Part shown: one piece after another, positions 9,331-19,099 of the stretch
How the letters are laid out: each line of letters opens with the position of its first letter
Position numbering within the stretch: position 1 is the stretch's first letter
NCBI GenBank assembly: GCA_015067025.1
Contig: SVNC01000007.1
Coordinates: 1-64,000, forward strand
Direction of reading: 5' to 3'
Origin: Oscillospiraceae bacterium
Lineage (GTDB): Bacteria > Bacillota > Clostridia > Oscillospirales > Ruminococcaceae
Length of the DNA: 64,000 nt
Notes under the pieces: model-generated
Told to the model about the DNA's origin: nothing
Seen by the model: the letters and a program-made list of their open reading frames with translations, nothing else
The model's database searches: none
Translations under genes and position numbers: made by a program

Positions 9331-9640
9331 TGCTTGCGGTATAGCAAGCACTGCTTAATGATATGCTGAGATGTCTGAGGTTGCGGTTTTACCGGTAATT
9401 CAGACGGAGTATGTCCAGAAAATGGGCGAAAGCGGTCAAAGTTTCCACAGCGAGAGAAATTAAGGATTTTTGCTGTCGGGAAGGGTTAGCAATGGTGTTA
9501 ATACCCCCTAAAGAAAAATCCTGTTTTATATCGGACAGTGAGAAACACCCGGCACAGTGTATTTCATAAATACGCTCCTGACCGTATCCACTGACGTATG
9601 ACACCATACGACGGTGTTCCCCCGAAAAAAACTAAAGAAA
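9331..9640 (+). promoter_or_regulatory. Long structured leader of rpsJ (candidate ribosomal-protein leader)
   Basis: The untranslated leader opens with a 7 bp hairpin (TGCTTGC and GCAAGCA, 9331-9350), then a GTCTGA/TCAGAC stem (9373-9405), and ends with ACACC-ATACGA-CGGTGT just before the rpsJ ribosome binding site. Clostridial S10 operons are known to carry autoregulatory r-protein leaders. Position and length fit such an element, but no covariance model was run, so the assignment is inferred. Confidence 0.6.
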
Positions 9641-9653
9641 GGGAGATATTAAG

Positions 9654-9965
9654 ATGGCAGTTAAGGAAAAAGTGAGAATCAAGATCAAGGGCTACGAACA
9701 CGCACTTGTAGACGCTGCAGCAGCAAAGATCGTTGAAACAGCTAAGCGTACAGGCTCAAGAGTTGCAGGACCTATTCCCCTTCCTACAAACAAGGAAGTA
9801 ATTACGATCCTGAGAGCTGTACACAAGTACAAGGACAGCCGTGAACAGTTCGAGCTCAGAACTCACAAGCGTCTTATCGACGTAATCCGTCCCACCAACA
9901 AGACAGTTGAAGCTCTTAAGAGCCTTGAACTTCCCGCAGGTGTGGAAATCTCTATGGAACTTTAA
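9654..9965 (+). CDS. rpsJ: 30S ribosomal protein S10
   Basis: The 103-residue sequence is a complete S10. It is recognisable by [15 protein letters not shown], the [10 protein letters not shown] loop that reaches into the 30S head, and [18 protein letters not shown]10 (NusE) also takes part in transcription antitermination with NusB. It is the first gene of the operon, with AAAGGGAGATATTAAG before the ATG, and follows the long leader. Confidence 0.98.
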   Translation: MAVKEKVRIKIKGYEHALVDAAAAKIVETAKRTGSRVAGPIPLPTNKEVITILRAVHKYKDSREQFELRTHKRLIDVIRPTNKTVEALKSLELPAGVEISMEL

Positions 9966-10094
9966 TCCATAAGAGCGAAGTTATGTTGGCGTAAAGTCAA
10001 CCAATAACCGCACGGCACCGGAAAACAAGCAGATATCGGTGTCGGTGGTCATGTCGGGAAACCGACCAATAACCAAAACAGGAGGATTTAAACC

Positions 10095-10730
10095 ATGACT
10101 AAAGGTTTAATCGGTAAGAAGATCGGTATGACTCAGATCTTCGACGAAGCAGGAAAAGTAGTTCCTGTAACCGTTATCGAAGCAGGTCCCTGTGTAGTAA
10201 CACAGCTCAAGACAGCTGAGAACGACGGATATGTAGCAGTACAGCTTGGCTACGGTGATACATCCCCCAAGCATGTAAACAAGCCCATGACAGGTCACTT
10301 CAAGAAGAACGACCTCCCCTTCAAGAGAACTCTCAAGGAGTTCAGACTTGATGATATCAGCAACGTAAACGTTGGCGATATCCTTAAGGCAGATGTATTT
10401 GCAGTAGGCGACGTTATCGACGTAAGCGGCGTTAGCAAGGGTAAGGGCTTCCAGGGCGCAATCAAGCGTCACAATCAGCACAGACTCAAAGAAACTCACG
10501 GCTCAGGTCCTGTAGTTAGACAGGCAGGTTCTATGGGCGCTTGCTCATCCCCTTCAAGAATCTTCAAGGGTAAGGGCATGGCTGGTCACATGGGTGCTGA
10601 AAACGTAACAGTTCAGAATCTCGTAATCGTTAAAATCGATGCAGAAAACAATCTTATCGCAATCAAGGGTGCTATTCCCGGTCCTAAGGGCGGAGTAGTT
10701 TGCATTACCGATGCGGTTAAGAAAGCGTAA
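10095..10730 (+). CDS. rplC: 50S ribosomal protein L3
   Basis: The 211-residue L3 is of normal length. It opens [16 protein letters not shown] and has the long tip loop ([19 protein letters not shown]) that approaches the peptidyl transferase centre. It is separated from rpsJ by 129 bases that hold two ACCAATAACC motifs and a TGTCGGGAAACCGACC stem, an unusually long gap for this operon. ACAGGAGGATTT precedes the ATG. Confidence 0.98.
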   Translation: MTKGLIGKKIGMTQIFDEAGKVVPVTVIEAGPCVVTQLKTAENDGYVAVQLGYGDTSPKHVNKPMTGHFKKNDLPFKRTLKEFRLDDISNVNVGDILKADVFAVGDVIDVSGVSKGKGFQGAIKRHNQHRLKETHGSGPVVRQAGSMGACSSPSRIFKGKGMAGHMGAENVTVQNLVIVKIDAENNLIAIKGAIPGPKGGVVCITDAVKKA

Positions 10731-10744
10731 GGAGGAGGATTAAT

Positions 10745-11365
10745 ATGGCAAAGATATCAGTTTATGATATGACAGGTGCTGTTGTATCCGACCTTGAGCT
10801 TAATGACGGTGTATTCGGAATCGAACCCAATGCAGTTGTTATGCACGCAGCAGTTGTCAACTACCTCGCTAATCAGCGTCAGGGCACACAGTCCACACTT
10901 ACAAGAACAGAAGTAAGCGGCGGCGGCAGAAAGCCCTGGAGACAGAAGGGTACAGGCCACGCAAGACAGGGTTCTACAAGAGCTCCTCAGTGGACACACG
11001 GTGGTATCGCTTTAGGTCCTAAGCCCAGAAGCTACAGATACGCACTCAACAAGAAGGTTAAGAGACTTGCTCTTAAGTCTGCACTTTCTTCTAAGGTACT
11101 CGACAATGATATGATCGTTGTAGATTCCATCACAACAGACGAGTTCAAGACAAAGACTATGGTTAACATGTTAAAGGCTCTCGGCGCTGAAAAGGCTCTG
11201 ATCGTTCTTAACACGGTTGACGAAAAGGTTATCAAGTCCGCGGCTAATATCCCCGGCGTAAAGACAACACAGGTAAACACTCTTAACGTATATGACATCT
11301 TAAAGTACAACAAGTTCATCGTTGTTAAGGATGCCGTTGCAACTATCGAGGAGGTGTACGCATAA
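10745..11365 (+). CDS. rplD: 50S ribosomal protein L4
   Basis: The 206-residue L4 carries the internal extended loop [18 protein letters not shown], which lines the peptide exit tunnel. In E. coli L4 represses its own operon; whether it does so here is not evident. Its stop codon overlaps the rplW start (TAATG), implying translational coupling. GGAGGAGG lies upstream. Confidence 0.98.
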   Translation: MAKISVYDMTGAVVSDLELNDGVFGIEPNAVVMHAAVVNYLANQRQGTQSTLTRTEVSGGGRKPWRQKGTGHARQGSTRAPQWTHGGIALGPKPRSYRYALNKKVKRLALKSALSSKVLDNDMIVVDSITTDEFKTKTMVNMLKALGAEKALIVLNTVDEKVIKSAANIPGVKTTQVNTLNVYDILKYNKFIVVKDAVATIEEVYA

Positions 11366-11664
11366 TGGCAAAGCTCGCTTATGACATCATTTTAAAGCCC
11401 ATTATCACAGAACACAGCATGGAACTTCTGACACAGGGCAAGTACACATTCAAGGTAGCCAAGGATTCCAACAAGATTGAAATCGCTAAGGCTGTAGAAG
11501 CTCTCTTCCCCGGCGTAAAGGTTGCTAAGGTAAATACAATCAACTGCCGTGGCGTAATGAAGAGAATGGGCCGTAACGAAGGTTACACAGCTGCTTGGAA
11601 GAAAGCAATCGTAACTCTCGCTGAAGGCTCCAAGACTATCGAGTTCTTCGATGGAATGATATAA
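11365..11664 (+). CDS. rplW: 50S ribosomal protein L23
   Basis: The 99-residue L23 (DIILKPIITEHSMELLTQGKY) sits at the tunnel exit and in the family docks trigger factor and SRP. It overlaps the rplD stop codon by one base and is followed 13 bases later by rplB. Confidence 0.97.
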   Translation: MAKLAYDIILKPIITEHSMELLTQGKYTFKVAKDSNKIEIAKAVEALFPGVKVAKVNTINCRGVMKRMGRNEGYTAAWKKAIVTLAEGSKTIEFFDGMI

Positions 11665-11677
11665 AGGAGTGATATAA

Positions 11678-12511
11678 ATGGCTATTAAGTTTTATAAACC
11701 TGTCACCCCCGGTCGCAGAGGCATGACATGCACCGATTACAGCGTTCTGTCAAAGGTAGAGCCCGAAAGAAGCCTTCTCGAATCATTAAAGAAGCATTCA
11801 GGCCGTAACAGCTACGGTAGAATCACTGTAAGACACAAGGGTGGCGCACAGAGAAGAAAATATCGTATTATCGACTTCAAGAGAAACAAGCTCGGTATGG
11901 ACGCTGAAGTTCTCACACTCGAATACGACCCCAACCGTTCAGCATTTATCGCACTTGTTCAGTACGAGGATGGCGAAAAGAGATACATCATCGCTCCCGA
12001 CGGACTTAAGGTCGGCGATAAGGTAAGAAGCGGTTCTGACGCAGATATCAAGCCCGGCAACGCACTTGCCCTCATCGATATCCCCGTTGGTACAATCATC
12101 CACAACATCGAGCTTTACCCCGGCAAGGGCGGTCAGCTTGTTCGTTCTGCGGGCAACATGGCTCAGCTCATGGCTAAGGAAAATGGCTACGCACTTTTAA
12201 GACTCCCCAGCGGCGAGCTCAGAAACGTATCTGACAAGTGCATGGCAACAATCGGTGTTGTATCTAACCTCGACCACGAAAACGTAAACTACGGTAAGGC
12301 TGGTCGTATGCGTCACAAGGGCGTTAGACCTACAGTAAGAGGTTCTGTAATGAACCCTAACGATCACCCTCACGGTGGTGGTGAAGGTAAGTCACCTGTT
12401 GGTCGTCCCGGCCCTGTAACTCCTTGGGGTAAGCCTGCTCTTGGTTACAAGACAAGAAAACTCAAGAAGAGCTCTAACAAGTTCATTGTTAAGAGAAGAA
12501 ACAGTAAGTAA
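11678..12511 (+). CDS. rplB: 50S ribosomal protein L2
   Basis: The 277-residue L2 has the conserved C-terminal motif [20 protein letters not shown] that contains the histidine near the peptidyl transferase centre. It begins [32 protein letters not shown] is the ribosome binding site. A 98 bp spacer with a hairpin separates it from rpsS. Confidence 0.98.
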   Translation: MAIKFYKPVTPGRRGMTCTDYSVLSKVEPERSLLESLKKHSGRNSYGRITVRHKGGAQRRKYRIIDFKRNKLGMDAEVLTLEYDPNRSAFIALVQYEDGEKRYIIAPDGLKVGDKVRSGSDADIKPGNALALIDIPVGTIIHNIELYPGKGGQLVRSAGNMAQLMAKENGYALLRLPSGELRNVSDKCMATIGVVSNLDHENVNYGKAGRMRHKGVRPTVRGSVMNPNDHPHGGGEGKSPVGRPGPVTPWGKPALGYKTRKLKKSSNKFIVKRRNSK

Positions 12512-12535
12512 TTAGATCCAAGTCATTGTTAATAA

Positions 12536-12568
12536 GTGCGGTGTTTGCCAGAGGCAGTAAAACGCCGC
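12536..12568 (+). promoter_or_regulatory. Hairpin in the rplB-rpsS spacer
   Basis: GCGGTGTTT (12538-12546) pairs with AAACGCCGC (12560-12568, one G-U pair), enclosing GCCAGAGGC, which forms a second small stem. No T-run follows, so this is not a classic terminator. It may be an RNA processing or regulatory structure. Confidence 0.45.
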
Positions 12569-12609
12569 CGCACATTAACTTGCAATTCACTTGAAAGGAA
12601 TTTATATTA

Positions 12610-12885
12610 ATGAGCAGAAGTATTAAGAAGGGACCTTACGTGCAGGAAGCTCTCATGAAGAGAGTACTCGCTATGAACGAAGCCGGCGAAAAGAAGGTTT
12701 TAAAGACCTGGAGCCGTTCCAGCACAATATTCCCTGATTTCGTTGGACACACATTCGCTGTTCACGATGGCAGAAAACACGTTCCCGTATATGTAACCGA
12801 AGATATGGTAGGTCACAAGCTGGGCGAATTCGCTCCTACAAGAACCTATAAGGGTCATGCAGGAAGCAAGACATCAAACAAGTAA
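12610..12885 (+). CDS. rpsS: 30S ribosomal protein S19
   Basis: The 91-residue S19 of the 30S head starts [19 protein letters not shown] and ends with the basic [11 protein letters not shown] tail. [23 protein letters not shown] is the family signature. TTGAAAGGAATTTAT precedes the ATG. Confidence 0.98.
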   Translation: MSRSIKKGPYVQEALMKRVLAMNEAGEKKVLKTWSRSSTIFPDFVGHTFAVHDGRKHVPVYVTEDMVGHKLGEFAPTRTYKGHAGSKTSNK

Positions 12886-12898
12886 GGAGGAGTAATCA

Positions 12899-13234
12899 AT
12901 GGAGGCAAGAGCAGAACTCAGACAGGTTCGCATTTCACCTCGTAAGGTTGGCATTGTTCTTGATTTAATCAGAAACAAGCCCTGCGACGAAGCAATGGCG
13001 ATCCTCAAGTATACACCCAAATCAGCGAGCGAGCCTTTACAGAAGCTCCTCAAGTCAGCAATGGCTAACGCAGAAAACAATCACAACATGGACGTTTCCA
13101 AGTGCTTTGTTTCTTCCTGCCACGTTGGTGCTGGCGTTACTTTAAAGAGAATCAGACCTAAGGATCACGGAAGAGCACATCGCATTCTCAAGAGAACTTC
13201 CAACATCGTTTTGGTTGTAAAAGAAGCAGAATAA
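12899..13234 (+). CDS. rplV: 50S ribosomal protein L22
   Basis: The 111-residue L22 is defined by [17 protein letters not shown] and the tunnel-constriction hairpin [20 protein letters not shown], the site where macrolide-resistance changes occur in this family. It lies 13 bases after rpsS with AAGGAGGAGTAATCA upstream. Confidence 0.98.
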   Translation: MEARAELRQVRISPRKVGIVLDLIRNKPCDEAMAILKYTPKSASEPLQKLLKSAMANAENNHNMDVSKCFVSSCHVGAGVTLKRIRPKDHGRAHRILKRTSNIVLVVKEAE

Positions 13235-13245
13235 GGAGGATAGCA

Positions 13246-14022
13246 ATGGGACAGAAAGTTAATCCGCACGGTCTTAGAGTCGGAGTTATCAAAGATTGGG
13301 ATTCCCGCTGGTTTGCCGGCAAGGCTACCTTCGGCGATACACTCGTAGAAGACTACAAAATCCGTGAATATATCATGAAAGACAGAATGCTCATCAAGGC
13401 TAACGGCGAAAAGTCCGATCAGCAGCTCTCAAGAGCAGCAGGTATCTCTTTAGTTGAGATCGAGCGTGCAAATGACAAGGTTAAGGTTCACATCCACACA
13501 GCAAAGCCCGGTATGCTTATCGGTGCTAAGGGTGCTGAAATCGAAAAGCTCCGCAATGAGATCTCCAAGATCGCAGGCGGCAAGGACATCAACTTAAACA
13601 TCGTAGAGGTTAAGAACCCCGATTTAAATGCTGCTTTAGTTGCTGAAAACATCGCAATGCAGCTCGAACAGCGTGTATCCTTCAGAAGAGCTATGAAGTC
13701 CTGCATCGGCAGAACAATGAAGAGCGGCGCTAAGGGTATCAAGACAATGGTAAGCGGCCGTCTCGGCGGTGCTGAAATTGCACGTAGCGAAAGCTACCAC
13801 GAGGGTACAATTCCCCTGCAGACATTAAGAGCTGATATCGACTACGGTGTAGCAAGAGCTAACACAACATATGGCGTTATCGGTGTTAAGGTATGGATTT
13901 ACAAGGGCGAAGTTCTTAAGGGTGAGATCCCTGCACAGAAGACAGAAAAGCCCCGCCGCAGAAACAACGACGGCAGAGCTCGTAAGCCCAGAGCAGAGAA
14001 AAAAGAGGGAGGTAACGAATAA
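13246..14022 (+). CDS. rpsC: 30S ribosomal protein S3
   Basis: The 258-residue S3 is longer than the usual 210-230 because of a basic, probably disordered tail ([19 protein letters not shown]). It has the KH type 2 RNA-binding domain ([16 protein letters not shown]) and the C-terminal S3 domain ([13 protein letters not shown]). Its stop codon overlaps the rplP start. Confidence 0.98.
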   Translation: MGQKVNPHGLRVGVIKDWDSRWFAGKATFGDTLVEDYKIREYIMKDRMLIKANGEKSDQQLSRAAGISLVEIERANDKVKVHIHTAKPGMLIGAKGAEIEKLRNEISKIAGGKDINLNIVEVKNPDLNAALVAENIAMQLEQRVSFRRAMKSCIGRTMKSGAKGIKTMVSGRLGGAEIARSESYHEGTIPLQTLRADIDYGVARANTTYGVIGVKVWIYKGEVLKGEIPAQKTEKPRRRNNDGRARKPRAEKKEGGNE

Positions 14023-14444
14023 TGCTGCTTCCAAAGAGAGTAAAGTACAGAAGACAACAGCGTGGTCGTCTGACAGGTAAAGCAACACGAGGCAATGTAG
14101 TCAGCCACGGCGAATTCGGCCTTCAGGCACTCGAAGCTTCCTGGATCACATCAAACCAGATCGAAGCTGCCCGTATCGCTATGACACGTTATATCAAGCG
14201 TGGTGGTCAGGTTTGGATTAAGATATTCCCTGACAAGCCCATCACAGAAAAGCCCGCTGAAACCCGAATGGGTTCAGGTAAGGGTTCACCTGAATACTGG
14301 GTAGCAGTAGTTAAGCCCGGCAGAGTAATGTTTGAAATCGCCGGCGTTTCCGAAGAAGTTGCAAGAGAAGCTATGCGTCTCGCTATGCACAAGCTCCCCA
14401 TCAAGTGCAAGTTCATTACAAAGGAAAATGGAGGTGAGCAGTAA
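14022..14444 (+). CDS. rplP: 50S ribosomal protein L16
   Basis: The 140-residue L16 begins [20 protein letters not shown]. It contacts the A-site tRNA region of 23S r[22 protein letters not shown] is diagnostic. It shares bases with the neighbouring stop and start codons on both sides (TAATG), a tightly coupled S3-L16-L29 cluster. Confidence 0.98.
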   Translation: MLLPKRVKYRRQQRGRLTGKATRGNVVSHGEFGLQALEASWITSNQIEAARIAMTRYIKRGGQVWIKIFPDKPITEKPAETRMGSGKGSPEYWVAVVKPGRVMFEIAGVSEEVAREAMRLAMHKLPIKCKFITKENGGEQ

Positions 14445-14641
14445 TGAAGGTTAAAGAAATCAGAGAGTTAAAGGATATCGAACTCGATAAGAAGCTTGTA
14501 GAGCTCAAGCAGGAATTATTCAACCTCCGTTTCCAGCTCGCCGTAAACAAGCTTGACAACCCCACAAGAATTAAGGCGGTTAAGAAAGAGATCGCTATGG
14601 TTAAGACAGTTCAGCGTGAACGTGAACTGGATGCTAAGTAA
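14444..14641 (+). CDS. rpmC: 50S ribosomal protein L29
   Basis: The 65-residue, all-helical L29 ([20 protein letters not shown], then [12 protein letters not shown]) sits beside L23 at the tunnel exit. Start and stop both overlap the flanking genes by one base. Confidence 0.97.
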   Translation: MKVKEIRELKDIELDKKLVELKQELFNLRFQLAVNKLDNPTRIKAVKKEIAMVKTVQRERELDAK

Positions 14642-14661
14642 TGGAAGAGGAGGACAAAGCT

Positions 14662-14919
14662 TTGAGTGAAAGAAACTTAAGAAAAACCAGAGTTGGTAAG
14701 GTTGTAAGCAACAAGATGGACAAGACCATCGTTGTAGCAATCGAGGACAATGTCCGTCACCCTCTTTATAAGAAGATCATTAAGCGTACAATCAAGTTTA
14801 AGGCGCATGACGAAAACAACTCCTGCGGAATCGGCGACAAGGTTGAAATTATGGAAACCAGACCCCTTTCCAAGGATAAGAGATGGCGTTTAGTAAACAT
14901 CATCGAAAAGGCTAAGTAA
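14662..14919 (+). CDS. rpsQ: 30S ribosomal protein S17 (TTG start)
   Basis: S17 is an OB-fold 16S rRNA-binding protein. The sequence from 14662 reads [21 protein letters not shown], the normal N-terminus of clostridial S17, giving 85 residues. An ATG at 14641 in the same frame would add MEEEDKA, but the AGAGGAGG inside that extension (about 14646-14653) is a well-spaced ribosome binding site for TTG at 14662. The later start is therefore preferred. Confidence 0.93.
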   Translation: MSERNLRKTRVGKVVSNKMDKTIVVAIEDNVRHPLYKKIIKRTIKFKAHDENNSCGIGDKVEIMETRPLSKDKRWRLVNIIEKAK

Positions 14920-14955
14920 TTTTTACTTTAAATTTATCGGAAGGAGAATAAATCC

Positions 14956-15324
14956 ATGATTCAAATGCAGTCACGCATGAAGGTTGCGGATAACACAGGC
15001 GCTAAAGAACTTATGTGCATCAGAGTACTCGGCGGTACACGCAGAAAGTACGCTAACATAGGCGATATCGTGGTTGCTTCTGTAAAGAAGGCAAGCCCCG
15101 GCGGTACTGTTAAGAAGGGCGATGTTGTTAAGGCAGTTATCGTTCGTTCAGCAACCGGCGTTAGAAGAGATGACGGCACATATATCCGTTTCGACGAAAA
15201 TGCAGCCGTAATCGTTAAAGAAGATAAAAACCCCAGAGGAACCCGTATTTTTGGGCCTGTAGCCAGAGAGCTTCGTGATAAGGACTTCACAAAGATCCTT
15301 TCCCTCGCTCCCGAAGTATTATAA
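14956..15324 (+). CDS. rplN: 50S ribosomal protein L14
   Basis: The 122-residue L14 begins [19 protein letters not shown], and has the [12 protein letters not shown] and [16 protein letters not shown] motifs. It binds 23S rRNA near the 30S interface, where RsfS (if present) would dock. GGAAGGAGAATAAATCC lies upstream. Confidence 0.98.
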   Translation: MIQMQSRMKVADNTGAKELMCIRVLGGTRRKYANIGDIVVASVKKASPGGTVKKGDVVKAVIVRSATGVRRDDGTYIRFDENAAVIVKEDKNPRGTRIFGPVARELRDKDFTKILSLAPEVL

Positions 15325-15338
15325 TCCGGAGGTCGCTA

Positions 15339-15653
15339 ATGAATAATTTACACGTAAAGACTGGCGATAACGTTCAGATCATATCCGGCAAGGACAAAGG
15401 CAAGCAGGGTAAGGTTCTGGAAGTATCCATTAAGGAACAGAAGGTTATCGTAGAAGGCAGAAACCTCGCAACAAAGCACGTTAAGCCCAGAAGACAGGGC
15501 GAACAGGGCGGTCTCGTAAAGGTAGAAGCACCTATCTATGCATGCAAGGTAATGCCCGTATGCCCCAAGTGTGACAAGCCTACAAGAGTTGGTCACGAAA
15601 TCAAGGGCGACAAGAAAATCAGAGTTTGCAAGCACTGCGGCGCTGAACTTTAA
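15339..15653 (+). CDS. rplX: 50S ribosomal protein L24 with a four-cysteine tail
   Basis: The 104-residue L24 has an N-terminal KOW domain ([21 protein letters not shown]) involved in early 50S assembly. The C-terminus carries CPKC and CKHC pairs that would form a zinc ribbon, a feature found in only some bacterial L24 proteins. A structured 75-base spacer follows before rplE. Confidence 0.97.
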   Translation: MNNLHVKTGDNVQIISGKDKGKQGKVLEVSIKEQKVIVEGRNLATKHVKPRRQGEQGGLVKVEAPIYACKVMPVCPKCDKPTRVGHEIKGDKKIRVCKHCGAEL

Positions 15654-15654
15654 T

Positions 15655-15707
15655 CAGCAGCCCATATAACTTGGCAGTGGGTCGGATAAAGTAACTTCCG
15701 GCTGCTG
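15655..15707 (+). promoter_or_regulatory. Structured rplX-rplE spacer (candidate S8-type control site)
   Basis: CAGCAGCC (15655-15662) and GGCTGCTG (15700-15707) form a perfect 8 bp stem that closes an inner CCCA-TGGG stem, ending shortly before the rplE ribosome binding site. In E. coli the spc operon is controlled by S8 binding around the L5 start. This element is at the same place, but the identity is inferred from position only. Confidence 0.45.
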
Positions 15708-15728
15708 TCGGTAAGGAGAATTAAGAAT

Positions 15729-16268
15729 ATGAACAGAATGAAAGCATATTACAGAGAAACAGTTGCTCCTGCACTCTTCAAGAAGTTCGGTTACAAAAGC
15801 GTAATGCAGGTTCCCAAGCTCGACAAGATCATCATCAACGTTGGTTGCGGCGAAGCTAAGGAAAATGCTAAGATCGTAGACGCTATCATGGCTGACTTAA
15901 TGCTCATCACAGGTCAGAAGCCTGTAGTTTGCCGCGCTAAGAAGTCAGTAGCTAACTTCAAGCTGAGAGAAGGCATGGTTATCGGTGTTAAGGTAACATT
16001 AAGAGACGAAGTTATGTACGAATTCCTCGACAGATTCTTCAATGTTGCACTTCCCCGTGTACGTGACTTCAGAGGTATCAACCCCAACTCATTTGACGGC
16101 AGAGGTAACTACTCAACAGGTATCAAGGAACAGCTTATATTCCCTGAAATCGAATACGACAAGATCGACAAGGTTCGTGGTATGGACATCAACTTCGTAA
16201 CCACAGCCAAGACTGATGAAGAAGCAAGAGAGCTGCTCACCCTTATGGGCGCTCCTTTCGCAAAGTAA
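15729..16268 (+). CDS. rplE: 50S ribosomal protein L5
   Basis: The 179-residue L5 binds 5S rRNA in the central protuberance and contacts the 30S head. Typical segments are [32 protein letters not shown] and [38 protein letters not shown] precedes the ATG. Confidence 0.98.
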   Translation: MNRMKAYYRETVAPALFKKFGYKSVMQVPKLDKIIINVGCGEAKENAKIVDAIMADLMLITGQKPVVCRAKKSVANFKLREGMVIGVKVTLRDEVMYEFLDRFFNVALPRVRDFRGINPNSFDGRGNYSTGIKEQLIFPEIEYDKIDKVRGMDINFVTTAKTDEEARELLTLMGAPFAK

Positions 16269-16287
16269 GAAAGGAAACTAAAGAGAT

Positions 16288-16473
16288 ATGGCAAAGAAAT
16301 CAATGATTGCTAAACAGCAGCGTCCTGCAAAGTTTTCTACACGTTCTTACAACAGATGCAAGATCTGCGGCAGACCTCACTCTTACATGCGTAAGTTTGG
16401 TATATGCAGAATTTGCTTTAGAGAGCTTGCTTATAAGGGACAGATTCCCGGCGTAAAGAAATCCAGCTGGTAA
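16288..16473 (+). CDS. rpsN: 30S ribosomal protein S14, zinc-binding type
   Basis: The 61-residue short S14 has the CKIC-x12-CRIC zinc motif ([20 protein letters not shown]), so it is the zinc-dependent type (rpsZ/rpsN1). GAAAGGAAAC lies upstream. Confidence 0.98.
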   Translation: MAKKSMIAKQQRPAKFSTRSYNRCKICGRPHSYMRKFGICRICFRELAYKGQIPGVKKSSW

Positions 16474-16505
16474 TAAGCAGAACAAATATTTAGGAGGAAG
16501 AAGTA

Positions 16506-16904
16506 ATGCAGATCACCGATACTATCGCAGATATGCTGACCAGAATTCGTAATGCTAACTCTGCTAAGCATCCTACAGTAGACGTTCCCGCTTCTAACAT
16601 GAAGAAGCAGATCGCTCAGATACTCGTAGATGAAGGTTACATTAAGAATTTCAGAGTGATTGAAGACGACAAACAGGGCGTTATCAGAATCACTTTAAAG
16701 TATACTGAGAACAAGTCGCAGGTCATTACAGGTTTACGCCGTGTAAGTAAGCCCGGACTTAGAATTTACTCAAACAGCAAGGATATGCCCAAGGTAATGA
16801 AGGGCTTAGGTATTGCTATCGTGTCAACATCCAAGGGTGTTATGACAGACAGAGAAGCTCGTAAGAATAACGTTGGCGGCGAAGTGCTTGCTTTCGTTTG
16901 GTAA
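16506..16904 (+). CDS. rpsH: 30S ribosomal protein S8
   Basis: The 132-residue S8 begins [20 protein letters not shown] and ends with the RNA-binding [20 protein letters not shown] motif. It is an early 16S binder and, in E. coli, the repressor of the spc operon. A possible target lies upstream at 15655-15707. TTAGGAGGAAGAAGT is the ribosome binding site. Confidence 0.98.
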   Translation: MQITDTIADMLTRIRNANSAKHPTVDVPASNMKKQIAQILVDEGYIKNFRVIEDDKQGVIRITLKYTENKSQVITGLRRVSKPGLRIYSNSKDMPKVMKGLGIAIVSTSKGVMTDREARKNNVGGEVLAFVW

Positions 16905-16920
16905 TTAAGGAGGAACAGAT

Positions 16921-17466
16921 ATGTCAAGAATTGGTAAGTCACCTATCGCTGTTCCTGCCGGCGTTGATGTTAAGATCGACGGTACCACAGTTACAGTAAA
17001 GGGCCCCAAGGGCACACTCACAAAGGAGTTCAAGCCCTCAATGATCATCAAGATGGAAGGCACAGAGATCACTGTTGCTCGTCCTGATGACGCAAAGGAA
17101 AACCGTGCTCTCCACGGCCTCACAAGAACACTCATCGCTAACATGATTGAAGGCGTTACAAACGGCTACAAGAAGGAACTCGATGTAAACGGTGTAGGTT
17201 TCCGTGTACAGAAGCAGGGTAAGGATCTAATAATGAACCTCGGTTTCTCACACCAGGTTATCATATCCGATACAGAAGATGTAACAATCGAATCACCCGC
17301 TCCTAATAAGATTATCGTTTCCGGTATCGACAAGCAGAAGGTTGGTCAGTTTGCAGCTGAAATCAGAAACAAGCGCAGACCTGAACCTTATAAGGGTAAG
17401 GGCATCAAGTACGTTGATGAAGTTATCCGTCGTAAGGAAGGTAAAGCAGGTAAGGGTAAGAAATAA
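16921..17466 (+). CDS. rplF: 50S ribosomal protein L6
   Basis: The 181-residue L6 has two related domains: [19 protein letters not shown] at the start and the signature [22 protein letters not shown] at the end. It binds near the sarcin-ricin loop. AAGGAGGAACAGAT precedes the ATG. Confidence 0.98.
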   Translation: MSRIGKSPIAVPAGVDVKIDGTTVTVKGPKGTLTKEFKPSMIIKMEGTEITVARPDDAKENRALHGLTRTLIANMIEGVTNGYKKELDVNGVGFRVQKQGKDLIMNLGFSHQVIISDTEDVTIESPAPNKIIVSGIDKQKVGQFAAEIRNKRRPEPYKGKGIKYVDEVIRRKEGKAGKGKK

Positions 17467-17487
17467 ACCGCAAGGGGTGAAAGTTAA

Positions 17488-17847
17488 ATGATTAAAGTAA
17501 TTGATAGCAAGAAAAGCAGAATCAAGCGTCGCAAGCGTATCCGTGCTAAGATAAGCGGAACAGCAGCTTGCCCCAGACTCAGCGTATTCCGTTCTTCAAA
17601 GCACATTTATGCACAGCTCATTGACGACGTTGAAGGTAAGACCCTTTGCAGCGCATCAACAATGGAAAAGAGCTTTGAAGGTTTCGGCGGCAACGCAGAG
17701 GCAGCAAAGAAGGTTGGTCTTGCACTCGCTGACAAGGCAAAGGCAGCAGGCATCGTTGACGTAGTATTTGACCGTAGCGGTTACGTTTACCACGGCAGAG
17801 TTGCAGCACTTGCTGAAGGCGCACGTGAAGGCGGACTTAACTTCTAA
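17488..17847 (+). CDS. rplR: 50S ribosomal protein L18
   Basis: The 119-residue L18 is a 5S rRNA-binding protein with [34 protein letters not shown] and [36 protein letters not shown] lies upstream. Confidence 0.98.
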   Translation: MIKVIDSKKSRIKRRKRIRAKISGTAACPRLSVFRSSKHIYAQLIDDVEGKTLCSASTMEKSFEGFGGNAEAAKKVGLALADKAKAAGIVDVVFDRSGYVYHGRVAALAEGAREGGLNF

Positions 17848-17884
17848 TCGAGTAAAACCTAAATCATAATAGGAGGACAATATT

Positions 17885-18385
17885 TTGGCACTTTTAGATG
17901 CAAGCAAATACGAGCTTTCCGAAAAGGTAGTTGCCATAAACCGTGTATCCAAGACCGTTAAGGGCGGACGTATCATGAAGTTTTCCGCACTGGTCGTTGT
18001 AGGTGACGGTAACGGCGTTGTAGGCTTCGGTACAGGTAAATCAAGCGAAGTTCCCGACGCTATCCGCAAGGGTATTGAAGATGCAAAGAAGAACATTGTA
18101 AAGATTTCCTTAAAGGGTAACACAATCCCCCACGAAATCGTTGGTAAGTTCGGCGCAGGCGCAGTTCTTTTAAAGCCCGCTCCCGAAGGTACCGGTGTTA
18201 TCGCAGGTGGTCCTGTTCGTGCTGTTGTTGAAATGGCAGGTATCAAGAACATCCGTACAAAGTCACTTCGTTCAAACAATCCTTGCAACGTAGTTAGAGC
18301 AACAATGGCAGGTCTTACAGCACTCAGAGATGCACAGCAGGTAGCTGAGCTCAGAGGCAAGACCGTAAAAGAAATCTTAGGTTAA
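17885..18385 (+). CDS. rpsE: 30S ribosomal protein S5 (TTG start)
   Basis: The 166-residue S5 has its double-stranded RNA-binding domain ([35 protein letters not shown]) and the C-terminal half [18 protein letters not shown]. It shapes decoding accuracy and the mRNA entry site. The start is a TTG at 17885, positioned 8 bases after AGGAGG. No ATG fits before the conserved sequence. Confidence 0.97.
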   Translation: MALLDASKYELSEKVVAINRVSKTVKGGRIMKFSALVVVGDGNGVVGFGTGKSSEVPDAIRKGIEDAKKNIVKISLKGNTIPHEIVGKFGAGAVLLKPAPEGTGVIAGGPVRAVVEMAGIKNIRTKSLRSNNPCNVVRATMAGLTALRDAQQVAELRGKTVKEILG

Positions 18386-18421
18386 GATTTCCCTGACTCA
18401 TAAGAAAGGACGGAAACCGAA

Positions 18422-18598
18422 ATGGCTTTAAAGATTAAGCTGGTTAAATCACTGGCAGGCCGTAAGGACAGCCACATTGCAACCGCACAGTCTCTTGGTC
18501 TTCGTAAGATCGGTGCTGAAACAGTACAGCCCGACAACGCTGCTACAAGAGGCAAGATCAAAGAAATTTATTATTTAGTTGAGGTTACTGAGGAATAA
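18422..18598 (+). CDS. rpmD: 50S ribosomal protein L30
   Basis: A 58-residue L30 (ALKIKLVKSLAGRKDSHIAT, then LGLRKIG) lies between rpsE and rplO in its usual place. AAAGGACGGAAACCGA precedes the ATG and the frame ends at TAA. It is short enough to be missed by length-filtered gene calls. Confidence 0.97.
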   Translation: MALKIKLVKSLAGRKDSHIATAQSLGLRKIGAETVQPDNAATRGKIKEIYYLVEVTEE

Positions 18599-18655
18599 TT
18601 CCTTACACCTTATAAAACGTTAAAAAAGCACATTAACTAATAGGAGGTGTAACAC

Positions 18656-19099
18656 ATGAAGCTACACGAATTATACCCTGCAGCAGGAGCAACAAAGGAA
18701 GTTAAGCGTATCGGCCGTGGTCACGGTTCCGGTCACGGTAAGACAGCCGGCAAGGGTCACAAGGGTCAGTGGGCACGTTCAGGCGGCGGTGTAAGACCTG
18801 GTTTTGAAGGTGGTCAGACATCCCTTGCAAGACGTATGCCTAAGAGAGGCTTTAACAACATTTTTGCTACTGAATATACAGTAATCAACGTTGCAGATTT
18901 AGAAGCACGTTTTGAAAGTGGTGCAGTTATCGACTTAGATGCAATGATCGATGCAGGTCTTGTTACTAAGGTATTAGACGGCGTTAAGGTTCTCGGCAAC
19001 GGCGAACTTACAAAGAGCTTTACAGTTAAGGCTGCTAAGTTCTCTGAAACAGCTAAGTCTAAGATCGAAGCTGCCGGCGGAAAGGCAGAGGTGCTGTAA
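18656..19099 (+). CDS. rplO: 50S ribosomal protein L15
   Basis: The 147-residue L15 has the Gly-rich, basic N-terminal arm ([20 protein letters not shown]) that penetrates 23S rRNA, followed by the globular domain. Its stop codon overlaps the secY ATG. TAGGAGGTGTAACAC lies upstream. Confidence 0.98.
   Translation: MKLHELYPAAGATKEVKRIGRGHGSGHGKTAGKGHKGQWARSGGGVRPGFEGGQTSLARRMPKRGFNNIFATEYTVINVADLEARFESGAVIDLDAMIDAGLVTKVLDGVKVLGNGELTKSFTVKAAKFSETAKSKIEAAGGKAEVL

Noticed and set aside
10107-10499. Long antisense open frame across rplC (130 codons) and similar frames across other ribosomal genes
   Set aside because: These are shadows of highly biased codon use in the ribosomal genes. None has a ribosome binding site or family motif.
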